DNA of 64,000 nt. Origin: Glandiceps talaboti. Its lineage: Eukaryota; Hemichordata; Enteropneusta; Spengelidae. The notes below the pieces were generated by a model. It had not been told where the DNA came from, did not search any database, and saw nothing but the letters and a program-made list of their open reading frames with translations. Made by a program: the position numbers and the translations under genes. The stretch lies in assembly GCF_964340395.1 (NCBI RefSeq), contig NC_135571.1, positions 10,862,440 through 10,926,439 of the forward strand. Direction: 5' to 3'. Shown one piece after another: positions 60,050 to 64,000 of this stretch. The stretch's first letter is position 1; every line of letters begins with the position of its first letter.

Positions 60050-63000
60050 ATTTACTATAACCGTTCATGGTGGCGATGGCGGTGAAGAGAATACATTAGC
60101 AATGCTAACTTCGGCCGAAAGATGTGTTAACATACCTTGAGAAGAAACAAGTAAACTTAAGTTTTGTGGGGCGATAAAATTTGCTTGGTTTGATGTTAAA
60201 GAGAAAATGTTTCTTCCAATAAAATCAATCTTTGTAGTTCACTTTAAAATAGTATGAACCTCGGAAGCCAAAAATCTCTCTTTAAAATTTTAAACCCATT
60301 TAAAATAAATCGTATAACGTTTAAAATTGGGAAAAATTATATCAAAATTGAGTCACTTTAGAATCCAATATGGCCGCCGAATCCAATATGGCCGCCGAAT
60401 AATGTGTTCATGCCATGAGAGCAAGGGTTGTCACTTTCTTGAAATTTCTTTATTCTTCAAAAGGTTAAAAAAGCTTTCAATTGACAAAGTTGTAATATTT
60501 TAAGGGAAATTGATCGCCAGGTCGCGTTCTACCGTTATTGAAGTGGAGATAACAGACACGATTCTATATATTTTGTTGATCTCAAGTCATGTATTAGAGT
60601 CGGTGTTATAAGCTGAAAGTATTGTCAGTGACTTGGCGGCAAAATGTCAAGGATATGGTGCGTCGTTCTTGTGCTCTGTTAACAAATTATTCCCCTAATG
60701 TGTGTCATTCATAGCGTACGTCATTCCAGTCACGACTCACTGAAAGGTGGTACATAAAGTCGGTGAAAATGTCGACTTGTACTACTTATACAATGTATAC
60801 TCGGGGAAAGTATTACTTGAGAAATTCGTGTCATAAATTATTACAGTCAGTGGATGTCTGGGTTTTTCCTAGATATGCGTTCACCACGGTGAAATATCGA
60901 AGTGAAATATTAATGAACTAGGCATATGAAAAATTCCATTACTTTATCCAATTATGCATTTATATAAACTGATGTACTAACCCAGTGCACATGAACACAA
61001 ATTGTGCCAACATAAATTGTATATTTTTAAGGCAACGAGTCTCAACAATTTCGATACATATTGCTAACTAAAATTGATGATGTTGTCGAATCAAACCCGT
61101 AACTCTAGCGATGGAATTCCAGTTAGGTGCAATGTCCGACTGGACAATTCACTGTGTTACTTCGATTTGATCACTTATCATACGAGAACATTTAATGGTG
61201 TGTTTTCTATTTTAACATGTGTAACGTATATTGCCCACATATGGACAAAACCAGGGTCGAACTAGAGATATAGTATGTGAATATCCAAAAAATGGGGTCT
61301 CTCCAGACAAACTTACCTAATTACCTAATGCGCATGCGTTCAATAACCACTTAATATTTTTCTATATTATTAATCATAATCTGGTTAAGAGGTAATTTAA
61401 AATTACTACTATGATATATTTTGAAATAATAGAAACTCTTGACAGTACAATATCTTCATTAAGATCGATCTCGACTCAAGTCCTTAAAAAATGTAGAATA
61501 GATACGTAAAAGGAGAAAGTATATTTTCGTCAAGCCGAGGTCAAACAGAATCCCTGTGTAGTTCAAATTTAAAGGATTGTGTTACAATACACGTCAAATC
61601 GTAAAACTAGGTTGTGTCAAGTTTCTTGAAAAGATTTAATATTGCGTTCATGATCTTTGTGGGAAATTAAGTTCGCTAGTTCATAGATATTGTCTGAACT
61701 AATTTCTTTCTTCAACAAACAAGTTTAGTCTGTATCTTTATTGGACTTCGATACAACGGCACAAATGTAGGGGAGTAATAAATACGAATGGCGCCCTACG
61801 TCACTACCCAATCCTGTGATGCAATCAGACTTTCTCACGCTAGATATCCTTCGTCCTATTAACTGAATGTCTAGTTTCTATTATCTTATTGGAGATACAA
61901 AAGACGATGGCTCCACTGGTCATCGTTAAAATCTGCTATTACTGCAATATTGATTAGGGTAATGTAAATTGATGAACTGCTATGTCAGAGGGTTTTCATC
62001 TTGATATATGCGTGTGTGTGTGTTTGTCTGTCTGTCAGTCTTTGTGTGTGTCTGTGTCTGTCTGTGTGTGTGTGTGTGTGTGTGTGTCGATATTGAGTTG
62101 TGTCAATAACAAACCACGAGATATACTTATTCACGTTATATAGCTCGCGATTTAACACCGGTGCATCTGCTTGCTCGTGGCAATCTAGAATGAGACAAGG
62201 TTCTTGCAAAGATATGCAATGTAATTAGCGTCGGTAAGAGCATCTGAATATTTGCTTGACAATGTGTTGATTGTGTTTTCATAATATGCGAAAATGACCG
62301 TTATTCCACAAAATGAGAATTGCCATTTGTAGCCGTGAGAGTTACATCATTGCAGATACCTTTCCAGCTTTTTCCCATACACATTTGAACCCTATGATAT
62401 CACTGGTAATCCCTGTAAGTTAAGTAGATGTTAATCAGTAGTTACTTCCAGAAATCACACCTGATTTGAATTTTTGGCTCAAATCATTTCGGTGATAATG
62501 ATTGGTGGTGTTCGCACGCATATCCTTACATTATCTACTATCGTTATCAAGCTTAGAGAGGACTAACGATGCCTTTGAACTTGGTGACGACTGAGAAGTT
62601 TCTTTTGCCCTTTTTATTTCAAAGGTTAATAATAAATATGACAGGGCGGTCAACCGTGCTAGATTTAACGTCCAATGCTGTAAGGGAAACCTTGTCAGAC
62701 TAACCCGGTGGAAGATTCCACGATGTAATTTTAATTTGGGTGTACCAGAAATTGTTGTTACATCAGATTCAGAGAGACACAGCATAACTATGCCTGTCAC
62801 TGCTGTATATCAGTTCTATACTAGATTCTATATTAACTAAATGGAGTCCTGTTTAGTGTAGTCTAAAAATATCAAATTATGTTTTCAATGCTAACAATGT
62901 TTCCAACGTTAGAATGTCACAAACCGACATAAATACGATACTAGATATACGTTTTACATTGAGAGAAACCAGGTTATGTAGATGCCCCATGTCCCTTAAT

Positions 63001-63362
63001 AAAATACAACTGCTGTTAAACGTGGCTTGTCTGTATGTAAAAGATATTAGCTTTATGTTTAAAGGATTCGATTTATCATTTTACAGCATCGCCTGTACTT
63101 GGTTACAATGTGAGGCGAGTGCTTTTGCTCAATAAATCGTCAGATTTCAGAAATGTCATCAATATACACTAATATTGTTAGAAAAATGATTGATTTCTCT
63201 ATTACTTGAGGTATTGTAGCCTTTTGGTCCGTTTATTTCAATTCGCTTTCTTCCATATCCACAAGTAATATGTATATAATTATTTTAATTTCCTGTTTGC
63301 GTCTATCTTTTCCCTGACTTTTGACCTGCCTGATTACTCACCACGCCACCAAACACTACTCC
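60050..63362. other. Noncoding region upstream of the last gene
   Basis: It holds two tandem 18-bp copies of AATCCAATATGGCCGCCG (60,362-60,398) and a GTGT/GTCT microsatellite (62,010-62,087). I see no exon. Part is probably promoter and upstream sequence of the gene at the right edge. Confidence 0.4.
62010..62087. repeat. (GT)n/(GTCT)n microsatellite
   Basis: GTGT runs surround GTCTGTCTGTC. The minus-strand frame here is an artefact. Confidence 0.93.
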
Positions 63363-63376
63363 GTCTCCATGGCGAC
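63363..63376 (+). promoter_or_regulatory. Candidate RFX X-box upstream of the right-edge gene
   Basis: GTCTCCATGGCGAC matches RYYNYY-AT-RRNRAC and has the typical CCATGG core. It lies 314 bases before the ATG of the partial gene and 175 before the predicted exon start. Chance occurrence is likely enough that this needs support from conservation. Confidence 0.28.
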
Positions 63377-63676
63377 AGTCCGAGAAACAAAAGTGTGTAA
63401 TGACGGCTTCTCATTTCATACTAACAAACGTTGGTAGAAACAAAATTATTGATGACTCAATACCCAAAAATATACTTAACACTGATACAAAAAACAATTT
63501 ACAAACTACATATATATAATATTTTCTGTCCCTCCAGGTATTCTGGCATCTCCACAAGTCATGCTTGTCAAGTAACATGCAATAACACACACTTAAAACC
63601 GTGCTTTGAGTGACCAGATAGTTGGATCAATTATTCTAATAATTTCTTCGAAGAAAGATTCGTCCGTATCGTAACC

Positions 63677-63848
63677 ATGGAAACCAAGGATGGTGAAGAT
63701 AAAAGAGACCCAATTTTACCAGAAGATATGCTCAATATTATCAACCAAGCGTGCCAAGACTCGAATTCTGCCAAAATGGCATCTGTCATGAGACCAGGTG
63801 GTGAGGTAGACGTTCTCCTGCTTACAACAGTTGCCCTCAGCAAAACTG
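63677..63848 (+). CDS. First coding exon of an unidentified gene (partial)
   Basis: The ATG in AACCATGG begins a 57-codon stretch (METKDGEDKRDPILPEDM...), rich in acidic and polar residues at first and then more hydrophobic (VDVLLLTTVAL). It ends at the donor ACTG/GTGAGT (GT at 63,849) in phase 1. The exon probably begins at 63,538 after the acceptor CCCTCCAG, giving a 5' UTR with short upstream ORFs. I do not recognise the family. The opposite-strand frame (63,631-63,897) is less credible because it has no such start and splice context. The rest of the gene lies outside the window. Confidence 0.55.
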
Positions 63849-63865
63849 GTGAGTTACAGTATAAT

Positions 63866-64000
63866 TGAGTTACACTCTTGTGGGTTATTATTACCATTAT
63901 TGTCCTGAGTTACACTTTAGTGCCATTATTGCATTGAGTTAGACTCTGTTACCATTGTTTTCCCGAGTTTAACTTTCGTACCATTGTTGTCATGAGTTAT
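63866..64000 (+). repeat. Degenerate minisatellite following the splice donor
   Basis: Units of about 35-40 bp, each with TGAGTTACACTTT and TACCATTATTGTC-like blocks, begin 15 bases after the donor and run off the window. The TGAGTTA block repeats the bases of the donor itself (GTGAGTTA). Confidence 0.8.

Noticed and set aside
63631-63897. 88-codon minus-strand ORF at the right edge
   Set aside because: The plus strand has a better start context, a flanking acceptor and a strong donor in the same stretch.

Overview
The window is AT-rich eukaryotic (metazoan) DNA. Coding exons are short and bounded by GT-AG splice sites. Introns carry tRNA-derived SINEs and foldback/MITE-like elements, and microsatellites and minisatellites are everywhere. 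The genes and repeats fit a marine invertebrate, perhaps a deuterostome such as a hemichordate, echinoderm or lancelet, but the sequence alone does not fix the species.

Layout. (1) 1-2,484: noncoding DNA, then an indel-free minisatellite of eighty 22-bp units. (2) 4,160-14,971: a nine-coding-exon gene on + for a Rabin8/GRAB-type protein (RAB3IP/RAB3IL1), a Sec2-domain exchange factor for Rab8/Rab3-family GTPases. Its introns hold three SINEs, several foldback elements and an array of 56 identical copies of its own exon-6 splice donor. (3) 15,060-18,540: microsatellite, MITE and a 30-bp minisatellite. (4) 18,782-37,259: a giant imperfect inverted repeat, with arms of about 9.7 and 7.9 kb and a spacer of about 0.85 kb. 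Each arm carries a complete locus (noncoding first exon, intron, single coding exon, 3' region) for an NFIL3/E4BP4-like bZIP factor, so the two copies are convergent. Each copy is broken differently: a 2-bp frameshift on the left, a nonsense codon on the right. A 5'-truncated CR1/Jockey-like LINE with a 9-bp target duplication sits only in the left arm. (5) 37,260-52,290: noncoding, with hairpin elements, tetranucleotide arrays and dispersed repeats. (6) 52,490-57,529: an apparently complete DIRS-type tyrosine-recombinase retrotransposon. It has ITRs, an internal complementary region, a gag-like ORF, an RT/RNase H ORF and an overlapping tyrosine-recombinase ORF, and lies inside an AT-rich TATTA array. 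(7) 57,616-63,360: no gene recognised. (8) 63,538-64,000: the first coding exon of an unidentified gene on + that runs off the window.

The genes do not form an operon-like system. The most unusual signals are the repeated tandem duplications that span splice donors (exon 3 and exon 6 of the Rabin8-like gene, and possibly the last exon in the window), the large palindrome with two differently broken bZIP copies, and the intact-looking DIRS element whose recombinase frame stays open across the whole RT gene.
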